Shown here: in pieces, positions 47,421 through 54,936 of the stretch
Layout: the number at the start of each line of letters is the position of its first letter
How positions within the stretch are numbered: position 1 is the first letter of the stretch
Source: Mycobacterium sp. SM1
GTDB taxonomy: Bacteria; Actinomycetota; Actinomycetes; Mycobacteriales; Mycobacteriaceae
Direction of reading: 5' to 3'
Length of the DNA stretch: 64,000 nt
Assembly (NCBI RefSeq): GCF_018361265.1
Contig: NZ_JAFLNH010000001.1
Location: 310,001 to 374,000 of the forward strand
Made by a program: the position numbers and the translations under genes
The notes under the pieces: model-generated
What the model saw: the letters and a program-made list of their open reading frames with translations, nothing else
Told to the model about the DNA's origin: nothing
Database searches by the model: none

Positions 47421-48077
47421 ATGAGCGTGGACTCCCTGCTGCAGTCGATCCCGCCGCTGACGGTGTATCTGGTGGTCGGCGCCGTGGTTGGGATCGAGAG
47501 CCTGGGTGTTCCGCTCCCGGGCGAGATCGTACTCGTCAGCGCGGCACTGCTGTCGTCACGTCACGAGCTGGCCGTGCATCCGTTTGCCGTCGGCGCTGCC
47601 GGGGTACTCGGAGCGGCGATCGGTGACTCGATCGGCTACGCGGTAGGTCGCCGGCTCGGGATGCCGCTGTTCGATTGGCTCGCACGGCGCTTTCCCAAGC
47701 ATTTCGGTCCCGGACACGTCATGCTTGCTGAACGGTTGTTCGATCGCTGGGGCGTGCGAGCGGTGTTTTTCGGGCGTTTTATCGCGTTGCTGCGGATATT
47801 CGCCGGGCCGCTCGCCGGCGCCCTGAAGATGCGCTACCCGCGGTTTTTGGTGGCTAACGTCTCGGGTGCGATCTGCTGGGCCGGCGGCACTACGGCCCTG
47901 GTCTATTACGCCGGAGTTGCCGCTGAGCGCTGGCTGGAGCGTTTCTCGTGGTTTGCGCTCATCGTCGCCATCGTGTGTGGCCTGGGCGCTGCCGCTTTGC
48001 TGCGGGAACGCACCTCGCGCGTAATCACCGAACTCGAAGCCGAGCACGCCCGCAAGTCGGATACATCGGGCGCCTGA
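47421..48077 (+). CDS. DedA-family membrane protein, Rv2637-like
   Basis: 218 residues, the same length as Rv2637. DedA/VTT pattern: PLTVYLVVGAVVGIESLGVPLPGEIVLVSAALLSS (re-entrant Glu and Pro-Gly-Glu), GAAIGDSIGYAVGRRLG, FGRFIALLRIFAGPLAGALKMRYPRFLVANVSGAICW, then C-terminal TMs and a charged tail. Members are flippase-like for undecaprenyl phosphate or phosphatidylethanolamine. ATG at 47421. The STAS gene follows after 389 bp, as Rv2637-Rv2638 in M. tuberculosis. Confidence 0.9.
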   Translation: MSVDSLLQSIPPLTVYLVVGAVVGIESLGVPLPGEIVLVSAALLSSRHELAVHPFAVGAAGVLGAAIGDSIGYAVGRRLGMPLFDWLARRFPKHFGPGHVMLAERLFDRWGVRAVFFGRFIALLRIFAGPLAGALKMRYPRFLVANVSGAICWAGGTTALVYYAGVAAERWLERFSWFALIVAIVCGLGAAALLRERTSRVITELEAEHARKSDTSGA

Positions 48078-48466
48078 CCGATCCGGCGATCTAGCCGAGC
48101 CGACCGGAAACACCGCTGAATGGCCAGCATTGGGCCGTGGGCAGGCCGGGTCGGCACTCTGCGCGAGCCGACCGGAGATTACGCGGCGGGTAGCCGGCCA
48201 TGTTCAGCATGCCTCGGGATGGGTAGCGACGGTATTGCGGACCACGTTCCGCGTAATCGGCCTTACCGTTCTCTTAAGACCGTCATATAGACAGACGGCA
48301 CGTCTCGTTATACAAATGAAATATAGGAAGTGACGCCCTGTCGTTCCGCCGGGGACAGGCATCAACCCCATCTTCACATGGGCGAGACGGACATCGATCC
48401 TATCTTCGGACACATAGGACGGGCATCCATCGCGGCGCCTCGGCGCTAGTCGAGTAGGAGTCCACC
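48078..48466. other. 389-bp stretch between dedA and the STAS gene
   Basis: No gene. An A+T-rich patch (GTTATACAAATGAAATATAGG, 48306 on) could hold the STAS promoter, leaving a leader of over 130 nt. Nothing else recognised. Confidence 0.4.
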
Positions 48467-48910
48467 ATGGACCTGGCCACAGCAGAATTATTTCCCAGCC
48501 ACTTGATGCTAAGCACACGTCTGACGACGGAACTAGGCGCTGCGCGCAGCACTCTGAGGGCGACCACGGAGCGTAGCGGCTCAGCGGTGGCGGTCCACGC
48601 CGGCGGTGAGATCGACGCCTGCAACGAGGGCACCTGGCGACGTCTGCTGGACGAGGCGGCCACCGCTGCGGTCCCACCCGGACCCTTTGTCATCGACACG
48701 AGCGGTGTGGAATTCATGGGTTGTTGCGCGTTCGCGGCCCTGGCCGACGTGGCGTATCGGTGCCGCCGTCGCGGAGTGGATCTGCGCCTGGTCAGCCGCC
48801 AACCGATCGTCGCCCGCGTCGTCAGGACCTGTGGGCTCAGCGACTTGCTGCCCGTTCATCCGACGATGGACTCCGCCCTGTCGGCGGCTACCGGGCTTCC
48901 GCAGGGCTGA
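48467..48910 (+). CDS. STAS-domain (anti-anti-sigma-like) protein, Rv2638-like
   Basis: 147-residue STAS protein. The fold is recognisable from AVHAGGEIDACNEGTWRRLL, PFVIDTSGVEFMGCCAFAALADVAYRCRRRGVDLRLV and VRTCGLSDLLPVHPTMDSAL. STAS proteins of this size antagonise anti-sigma factors. The usual phospho-acceptor motif D-S-S-G after the GVxF strand reads GCCA here (Cys86, Cys87), so normal serine phosphorylation is excluded; a redox-linked switch through the two Cys is possible but speculative. Confidence 0.83.
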   Translation: MDLATAELFPSHLMLSTRLTTELGAARSTLRATTERSGSAVAVHAGGEIDACNEGTWRRLLDEAATAAVPPGPFVIDTSGVEFMGCCAFAALADVAYRCRRRGVDLRLVSRQPIVARVVRTCGLSDLLPVHPTMDSALSAATGLPQG

Positions 48911-48960
48911 AAACATACGCGTGGGGCGCGACGCTCAGCAGTCCGGCCAGCTCTTTCAGC

Positions 48961-49390
48961 CTATCGGCAGATGCGTTGGGCTAGGGGTGTTTTGCCTGGA
49001 CCAAAAAGTTGATTGAGATCGTCCGGGCGCGCGGCCATGGCCATTAACAGCGCTTCTCCGGGGCCGCTTACCTCGGGGCCGTTGCCGTGGGTCCAGTCGA
49101 GGTCGGTTGCGACCAGCCGTATCCCGCGGGCGCGTTTCGCGCCACGCACCGCAGGAGCCGTCAGCGCATAGTCCAGCACCACGCGCAGACGCTGCTGCGG
49201 AATCGTGCGCGGGAGGCCGACGGGCCGACGGATGTCCTGCTGGTGGATCATGCCGTCGACCAGGGCGATCATCCCTCCGAAACCTGACGCCAGACCCGCG
49301 GTGGGATAGCGGCTCGCATCAGCTCGGTCAGCCGCTCCAGGGATCGACCGGCTTACTCGGCGACACCAATCGCGTTGACACGGTTCGGAA
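48961..49390 (-). pseudogene. Mycothiol-dependent maleylpyruvate isomerase family, broken
   Basis: The last about 100 codons (GGMIALVDGMIHQQDIRRPV, GLPRTIPQQRLRVVLDYALT, then LVATDLDWTHGNGPEVSGPGEALLMAMAARPD) match the TIGR03083/DinB-fold family, with the WxxGxGPEV signature. Upstream the same protein continues in a different frame (SLERLTELMRAAIPPRVW, about 49290-49345), showing a frameshift, and the N-terminal DinB half is missing. Not a functional gene. Confidence 0.6.
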
Positions 49391-49559
49391 TAAACCCGCC
49401 CGTGGCGAATCGCCACAGCAGCCCCAAGGGGCTGAGCTCGTCATAGCTCAGCACATGGGCGCGGAACGCTCATCGATCGGACAACCTCCACGGCTGCCGC
49501 TGAGTCGCTGCCATTGATGCTCCGCACTCGCCGGACCGCATCGGGTTCGGTCCAAATGC

Positions 49560-49828
49560 TTGGATGTCAGCGTCCGCTTCGGCCGCTGCCAGGATGGCGA
49601 AGTTGTCCAAAGCCGTTTCCCAGAAACGGTCGAAGTGGTCGCGCACGACTTGAAGCCCCGATCGGTTGAGGCGATACAGTCGGCGGGTTCCGCGATCGAT
49701 TCGACCACCAGCTCGGCGCCTTTGAGCACCGGCAAGTGCTGCGACACCGCCGGCCGCGAAACCGGCAATTGCTCGGCCCGCACCCCCACGGCCTTAGGCC
49801 CGGCCGCCAGCTGGGGCGGCACCTCGCG
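49560..49828 (-). pseudogene. ArsR-family regulator, frameshifted
   Basis: RAEQLPVSRPAVSQHLPVLK then GAELVVES is a winged HTH of the ArsR type. A frameshift at the wing leads into RRLYRLNRSGLQVVRDHFDR and FWETALDNFAILAAA, the C-terminal helix of the same family. The N-terminal about 15 residues are not found. Regulators of this type are commonly paired with SRPBCC or maleylpyruvate-isomerase genes, consistent with the broken neighbour. Confidence 0.6.
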
Positions 49829-49937
49829 TGCCGGAGTGCCTGTGGATCAATCTGTGTCTGCGGATAACCCGCGCGAATCCTCGTCATTCACGCCGGTCCA
49901 GGCCATCGATGTCAGACAGGCACGCTAGTTTTCGAAT

Positions 49938-51302
49938 ATGAGTTCGAGTAGTCGTGAGGAGATCGCCGAGGTCTTCGACGCGCTGCACGCGACCGTGTCG
50001 CGGTTGCTCGGGCTGTCGTTCGACGCACTGACAACTCCGGAACGATTGCGGCTGCTGGAACTGCTCGAACGGGAAACGCGCCGCCTGCCGGTGCCGGCGC
50101 ACGAACTGATCAACGAGATCAAAGCCCAGGCCACTCCGGTTGAGCTGGGCGGCAAGCTCTGCCATGCGCTGGCCGACCGATTGCGCATCACTCGCGCCGA
50201 GGCGAGTCGGCGGATCCATGACGCCCAGGACCTAGGTCGGCAACGAGCGCTCACCGGCGAATGGCTGGAACCGCTGTTGGCAGCCACCGCGCTCGCGCAG
50301 CGGTCGGGGACCATTGGGTCGGCTCATGTGCGCGTGATCCGCGACTTCTGGCACCAGTTGCCCGGCTGGGTAGACCCCGAGACGCGGGCGCGAGCCGAAG
50401 CCCATCTGGTCCGCCATGCCGAACAGTTCCGGCCCGAGCAAGTGAGCAAGCTCGCGGAAAAGCTCGCCGACTGCGTCAATCCCGACGGGAATTTCACGGA
50501 CGAGGATCGAGCCCGCCGGCGTGGACTGACATTGGGCCGGCAAGATATCGATGGTATGTCGCCGCTGCGGGGCTGGCTCACCCCGGAGGCGCGGGCGGGC
50601 CTGGAGGCCGTGCTGGCCAAGCTGGCAGCCCCTGGGATGGCCAACCCCGACGAGGAAACCCCGACGGTGGATGGCTCACCCGGTGAGGAAGCCATCCACC
50701 GCGACCACCGCTCAACGGCGCAGCGTAACCACGATGGGTTCAATGCCGCCCTGCGTGCGTTGCTGTGCAGCGGAAAACTCGGCCAACACAACGGCTTACC
50801 AGCCTCCATCGTCGTCACCACCACTCTGGGCGAACTGGAATCGGCTGCGGGGCGTGCGCTGACCGGCGGCGGGTCGCTGCTGCCCATGTCCGACGTGATC
50901 CGCCTGGCAGGCCACGCCCACCATTACCTCGCCATCTTCGACAAGGGCCGCGCCATCGGCCTCTATCACACCAGCCGACTGGCTTCGCCTGGGCAACGAA
51001 TAGTGTTGTACGCCAAGGATCGTGGCTGCTCACACCCGGGTTGTGATGTGCCCGGCTATCTCACCGAGGTGCACCACGTCACCGAGTATGCCAAATGCCG
51101 GGAAACCCACATCGACGGCTTGACCCTGGGATGCGGACCGCACCACAGGTTAGTCACGTCCGGCGGCTGGCAAACCCGTAAACTCGCAAACGGCGACACC
51201 GAATGGATTCCGCCAGCGCATCTCGATTATGGACGGCCACGAACGAATACGTTCCATCATCCCGAGAAGCTCTTACGCGACGACGATGAAGACGATCCTT
51301 GA
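49938..51302 (+). CDS. REP13E12-type DUF222/HNH endonuclease-like protein, Rv1128c-like
   Basis: 454-residue protein. N-terminal DUF222 (about 5-330, with [19 protein letters not shown] and [24 protein letters not shown]) and C-terminal HNH nuclease motif [22 protein letters not shown] ... CGPHHRLV (two Cys, HH and H of the beta-beta-alpha-metal fold). These are multi-copy in mycobacteria; in M. tuberculosis the REP13E12 copies contain the attB used by prophage phiRv1. The gene is full length and intact. The function is unsettled: selfish element or nuclease. It starts 110 bp after the ArsR remnant. Confidence 0.88.
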   Translation: MSSSSREEIAEVFDALHATVSRLLGLSFDALTTPERLRLLELLERETRRLPVPAHELINEIKAQATPVELGGKLCHALADRLRITRAEASRRIHDAQDLGRQRALTGEWLEPLLAATALAQRSGTIGSAHVRVIRDFWHQLPGWVDPETRARAEAHLVRHAEQFRPEQVSKLAEKLADCVNPDGNFTDEDRARRRGLTLGRQDIDGMSPLRGWLTPEARAGLEAVLAKLAAPGMANPDEETPTVDGSPGEEAIHRDHRSTAQRNHDGFNAALRALLCSGKLGQHNGLPASIVVTTTLGELESAAGRALTGGGSLLPMSDVIRLAGHAHHYLAIFDKGRAIGLYHTSRLASPGQRIVLYAKDRGCSHPGCDVPGYLTEVHHVTEYAKCRETHIDGLTLGCGPHHRLVTSGGWQTRKLANGDTEWIPPAHLDYGRPRTNTFHHPEKLLRDDDEDDP

Positions 51303-51346
51303 GCACAGTCACGCCGGTCGGCCATCCCCGTGTGCCTCAACAACCG

Positions 51347-52192
51347 CTAAGCAGCGAGCAAGATCAATTCGATTGCCAGCGCAGCGCCACTCATCGCGGC
51401 GACAATCGAAAGTGCAACCCAATCAGCGAGCTTCGGCCGAGACGGCGCAGCCGAGATCTGGCCGGTGCCACCACGGGCAGTGATGGCGTCACCCATCTCG
51501 TCGGCGCGTCGCAGCGTCACAGCGATAGCGGTGGCAAGAAGGTCAATCCGGTCCAACGCCCACCGCTTGCGGCGGGCTCGGCGGCTTCGCGGCACCTCTT
51601 TGGGTCGTAGCCGGCGGGCGGCGTATAGCACCCGAAATTCCTCGATCAGCATTGGAAAGGCGCGCAGTGCCAACGCTAAAGCCACGGCCCACTCATCGAC
51701 CGGAATCCGCAATGCCCGCAGCGGACGACCCAGAACTGCTACGGCGGGCGCGATGTCGGCGATGTTGGTGGTCCACGACACCATCGCCCCCAGCCCGAGC
51801 AACACGATCGAGAGCGCGGTGACGCGCAAGAAGTTCAGGAGCCCCCCAATTCCGACGGACAACGTGCCGAACTCGATCACCGGCCTGCCGCCGGCCAGCG
51901 TGGCCGTAATGCCACCGACACCCAACAGGATCCACAGCCAGCGCGGGACCGACGGCAGGGCGCCGCGGGGAATACGCGCGATCCGGGCCGCAGCCAAAAC
52001 CAGAACCGACACGAGGCCGATTGTCACCCATCCTGGATAGAAGGTTAGTAGCACCGAAATACCAAATACAACAAGCAATTTGGTTCCTGCCCACAGCTCG
52101 TGAACGGGTGACCGCCCGGGTACCGGACGCAACAACACAACCGGGCGGGAGCTGCGGCGAGTCGGGTGGCCCACCGGGTCGGTCGCGGTCAT
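51347..52192 (-). CDS. ecfT: EcfT transmembrane subunit of an ECF transporter, Rv2325c-like
   Basis: 281-residue membrane subunit (Rv2325c is 282 aa). About five TM segments; the coupling helices carry [14 protein letters not shown] and [11 protein letters not shown], the latter matching the Ala-Arg-Gly signature that contacts the ATPases. It couples two ATPases to a substrate-binding S component for uptake of a vitamin or metal (cobalt/nickel type CbiQ). ATG at 52190-52192 overlaps the stop of the ATPase gene (ATGA), so it is the second gene of a two-gene operon. Confidence 0.9.
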   Translation of the reverse strand: MTATDPVGHPTRRSSRPVVLLRPVPGRSPVHELWAGTKLLVVFGISVLLTFYPGWVTIGLVSVLVLAAARIARIPRGALPSVPRWLWILLGVGGITATLAGGRPVIEFGTLSVGIGGLLNFLRVTALSIVLLGLGAMVSWTTNIADIAPAVAVLGRPLRALRIPVDEWAVALALALRAFPMLIEEFRVLYAARRLRPKEVPRSRRARRKRWALDRIDLLATAIAVTLRRADEMGDAITARGGTGQISAAPSRPKLADWVALSIVAAMSGAALAIELILLAA

Positions 52193-54225
52193 GGTGCCCC
52201 CCGCGCCACGGTCGACGCCGGCTCCAGCACGCCATCGCGCAGGTGCAGGATTCGCGGGCACAGATCCGCCAGCCCGGCGACGTCGTGCGAAATAACCACT
52301 AGGGTCAACCCCCGCTCGCGGCGCAGATCTTCTAGCAACCGCAGCAAACCGCGCGCGGTGGCCGTATCCAGCCCCGCCAATGGCTCATCGAGGATCAATG
52401 CCCGCGGCGAGCGTGCGAGCAGCCCGGCTAGCACGACGCGGCGCATCTGGCCGCCGCTCAGCTGGTCGATGCGCCGCTTGGCCAGCGCCGCATCCAGGCC
52501 CACAACGGCCAGCGCCGCCACCACGCGGGCGTGGTCGTTGGGCGGAAAGCCGGCGGCGGAAGCCACCTCCAGGTCGACGCGGCCGCGCATCAGCTGCAGC
52601 CTCGCCGCCTGAAACGACAGGGCAACGGCGCCGACCTGCTCGTGCGTCGGGTGACCGTCAAGCAGGCAGGTGCCCGTTGTGGGGATCGTCAGCCCCGCCA
52701 TGATCCAGGCCAGGGTCGACTTACCCGAACCGTTGCCGCCATGGATCAGCACCCCGTCTCCCTGCTCCACCACGAAGCTGACGTTCCGCAGCGCGGATTT
52801 AGCCCATGGGGTGCCGCTGCCGTATTCGTGGCCGACATCGGTGAGTTCGAGCAGCGGAGCCTGCCGCCGGTGAGTCACCGCCGGGCCGCTCACCGGCGCG
52901 GTCCTCGCCTCGACCATTGCCGTATTGTCCGCCGAGTGACTGAGGTTGATCGTGCGGTCAGCGCAAGCAGCCTCGCAGTTGTAGTGGGTGATGTGCACCA
53001 GCGCCGTCCGGTGCCGCTTTGTCAGGCCAGACAGGACACCCATCAAGGCATCTCGGCCCCGCTGGTCGATCATGCTGGTGACCTCGTCGGCGATAAGCAG
53101 CGCCGGCTCCCGTGCCAGGGCCGCGGCTACCGCAAGCCGTTGCAACTCCCCGCCGGACAGGCTTCCGGTGTCGCGTTCGGCGAGACCATCGAGCCCAACC
53201 TCGGCGAGCAACTGGTTGACGTCGATGCCCTTTTCCGGCGGCAGCCCCCAGACGACGTCGTCGGCGACCCGCGTACCCAACACCTGACTTTCCGGGTGCT
53301 GCATCACGACCGCGGTGCCACCCGGTCGACCCAGGCCCACCGCTCCGGCACGGTCGACGCGGCCCGAGGTCGGTTCACGCCCGGCCAAGATCAGCATCAG
53401 TGTGGTCTTCCCCGACCCGTTGGCACCGGTGACGGCAACGTGTTCGCCGACCCGCACCTCCAGGCTGATTGCGTGTAGCGCGTCGTGATCGCTGCCGGGG
53501 TAACGGAAACCCACCCCGTCCAAACGCACCGGGACCGGCGCGATTGGCCCGGTCTCGGCCGGCGCGTCCAGTTTGTGCACGTCGGGGATGCCGTGCATGC
53601 GCTCCAGGACCCGCGACAATGCCCACCAACCAATGAAGGACATGACCATGATCGACACGACGAAAAAGCCGAGAATCAGCAACGGCCAGTGATGCAGCGC
53701 GCCGGCGACGAATCGCGTCAGATCTTCTGCGGCCGCCTCCAGGCGTGCCCGGGCGAGGACTGCGGCGACCCCGTCCACGTTTGCGGTGATCGTGTCGAAG
53801 ATCAGGTGCCGCAGTCGCGCCAGGACGGCTAATGCGCCCACCACCGCGGCGCCGAAAATCGCGCCGGCCACCAGGGATGTCACGATCACGGTTGGCGTGC
53901 CGCGGCGGCTACGTTTGACGGCCCCGGTCAGCCCACCGATATAGGCGCTGTTGATGACCGTCATGAAGCCGCCCATGCCGGATATCAGGAAGGCGATCAC
54001 CCCGGCGGCTGCCGTCGCCGCGATCAGGACGCGCAACCGGTAGCGGTAGGCCAGCAGCCCCATGGGCACGGTGCCTAGCAGCGCGAGTCCCGCCGCGAAC
54101 GGCACGACCACCGCGATAATCGCGGTCGCGGCGCACAGCGCGGCCATGACCGATGCCTGCGCCAGTTCACCCGGCCGCAGCGACCCGCCCTGGCGAGACG
54201 GGGAGGCTGCGTCGGCGGCGATCAT
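52189..54225 (-). CDS. Fused S component and double ATPase of an ECF transporter, Rv2326c-like
   Basis: 678-residue fusion. Residues 1-225 are a five- to six-TM S-component-like domain. Then two ABC ATPases in one chain: NBD1 (about 235-450) with [10 protein letters not shown], the [10 protein letters not shown]-loop, [15 protein letters not shown] and [12 protein letters not shown]2 (about 470-670) with [28 protein letters not shown] and [12 protein letters not shown]. With EcfT it forms a whole importer from only two genes. NBD1 Walker B has Ala-Asp-Glu and looks active. Substrate unknown. Start chosen at ATG 54223-54225 as the protein then begins just before TM1; a longer frame exists. Divergent from marR. 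Confidence 0.9.
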   Translation of the reverse strand: MIAADAASPSRQGGSLRPGELAQASVMAALCAATAIIAVVVPFAAGLALLGTVPMGLLAYRYRLRVLIAATAAAGVIAFLISGMGGFMTVINSAYIGGLTGAVKRSRRGTPTVIVTSLVAGAIFGAAVVGALAVLARLRHLIFDTITANVDGVAAVLARARLEAAAEDLTRFVAGALHHWPLLILGFFVVSIMVMSFIGWWALSRVLERMHGIPDVHKLDAPAETGPIAPVPVRLDGVGFRYPGSDHDALHAISLEVRVGEHVAVTGANGSGKTTLMLILAGREPTSGRVDRAGAVGLGRPGGTAVVMQHPESQVLGTRVADDVVWGLPPEKGIDVNQLLAEVGLDGLAERDTGSLSGGELQRLAVAAALAREPALLIADEVTSMIDQRGRDALMGVLSGLTKRHRTALVHITHYNCEAACADRTINLSHSADNTAMVEARTAPVSGPAVTHRRQAPLLELTDVGHEYGSGTPWAKSALRNVSFVVEQGDGVLIHGGNGSGKSTLAWIMAGLTIPTTGTCLLDGHPTHEQVGAVALSFQAARLQLMRGRVDLEVASAAGFPPNDHARVVAALAVVGLDAALAKRRIDQLSGGQMRRVVLAGLLARSPRALILDEPLAGLDTATARGLLRLLEDLRRERGLTLVVISHDVAGLADLCPRILHLRDGVLEPASTVARGAP

Positions 54226-54308
54226 TGCATCGATTCTGCCAGTTGTCGGAGCCGGTCTCGCCGGTGCGCACGGGCACGCGTGCCGCGTGGCAGCCGACGT
54301 TGATCTAC

Positions 54309-54323
54309 ATAGCAAAGCTATGA
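54309..54323. promoter_or_regulatory. Likely MarR operator between ecf operon and marR
   Basis: CATAGCAAAGCTATG is a perfect 6-6 inverted repeat around AAA, 12 bp before the marR ATG at 54336 and about 85 bp from the divergent transporter start. Position and symmetry fit autoregulation by the MarR protein and control of the transporter. The surrounding 40 bp is A+T-rich. Confidence 0.55.
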
Positions 54324-54335
54324 AATCATGGGGGT

Positions 54336-54836
54336 ATGGCATCGGCTACCACCACAGGCCCCGCTGTGGTCGACCACGTCGCGGGCGCCGGACCCGGATC
54401 CGGCCTGGGGGTGGAGCTGCTGGCCGTGGTCGCCCGGCTCAACCGGTTGGCTAACCAGCGCATCCAGCTGCCGTTGCCGGTGGCGCAGGCGCGGCTGCTG
54501 TCCACCATCGAGGCGCACGGCGAAGCACGCATCTGCGACCTGGCCGCGATCGATCATTGCTCGCAGCCGACAATGACCACGCAGGTGCGTCGGCTCGAGG
54601 AAGCCGGTCTGGTCAGCCGGACCCCCGACCCCGGCGATGCTCGGGCGGTCCGGATCCGCATCACCCCGCAGGGGGTGCGCACACTCAACCGGGTACGGGT
54701 GGACCGTGCGGCCGCGATCGACCCGCTGTTGGCCCGGCTGCAGCCGGCAGAGCGTCAGCTACTGGCCGATGCCGTCACGGTGTTGCGCCGTCTCGTCGAA
54801 GACGCCGCATCCGCGCCAGAGGGCGTCACTCGATAG
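54336..54836 (+). CDS. MarR-family regulator, Rv2327-like
   Basis: 166-residue winged-helix protein (Rv2327 is 163 aa). [36 protein letters not shown] with the wing [23 protein letters not shown], residues about 62-115; the flanking helices provide the dimer. It is divergent from the two-gene ECF transporter and has a palindrome in the shared promoter, so it probably controls that transporter. The first 25 residues are Gly/Ala-rich and may be disordered. Confidence 0.9.
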   Translation: MASATTTGPAVVDHVAGAGPGSGLGVELLAVVARLNRLANQRIQLPLPVAQARLLSTIEAHGEARICDLAAIDHCSQPTMTTQVRRLEEAGLVSRTPDPGDARAVRIRITPQGVRTLNRVRVDRAAAIDPLLARLQPAERQLLADAVTVLRRLVEDAASAPEGVTR

Positions 54837-54936
54837 GACCGCGCTGCGCAGCGCATACTCGGGGTAGGTCGTTTGCCCGGTGGGTAGAGAAGCATCGATC
54901 GGCCCGGCAAGACGGGGTGAGGAAAGGTGGCGGGCG

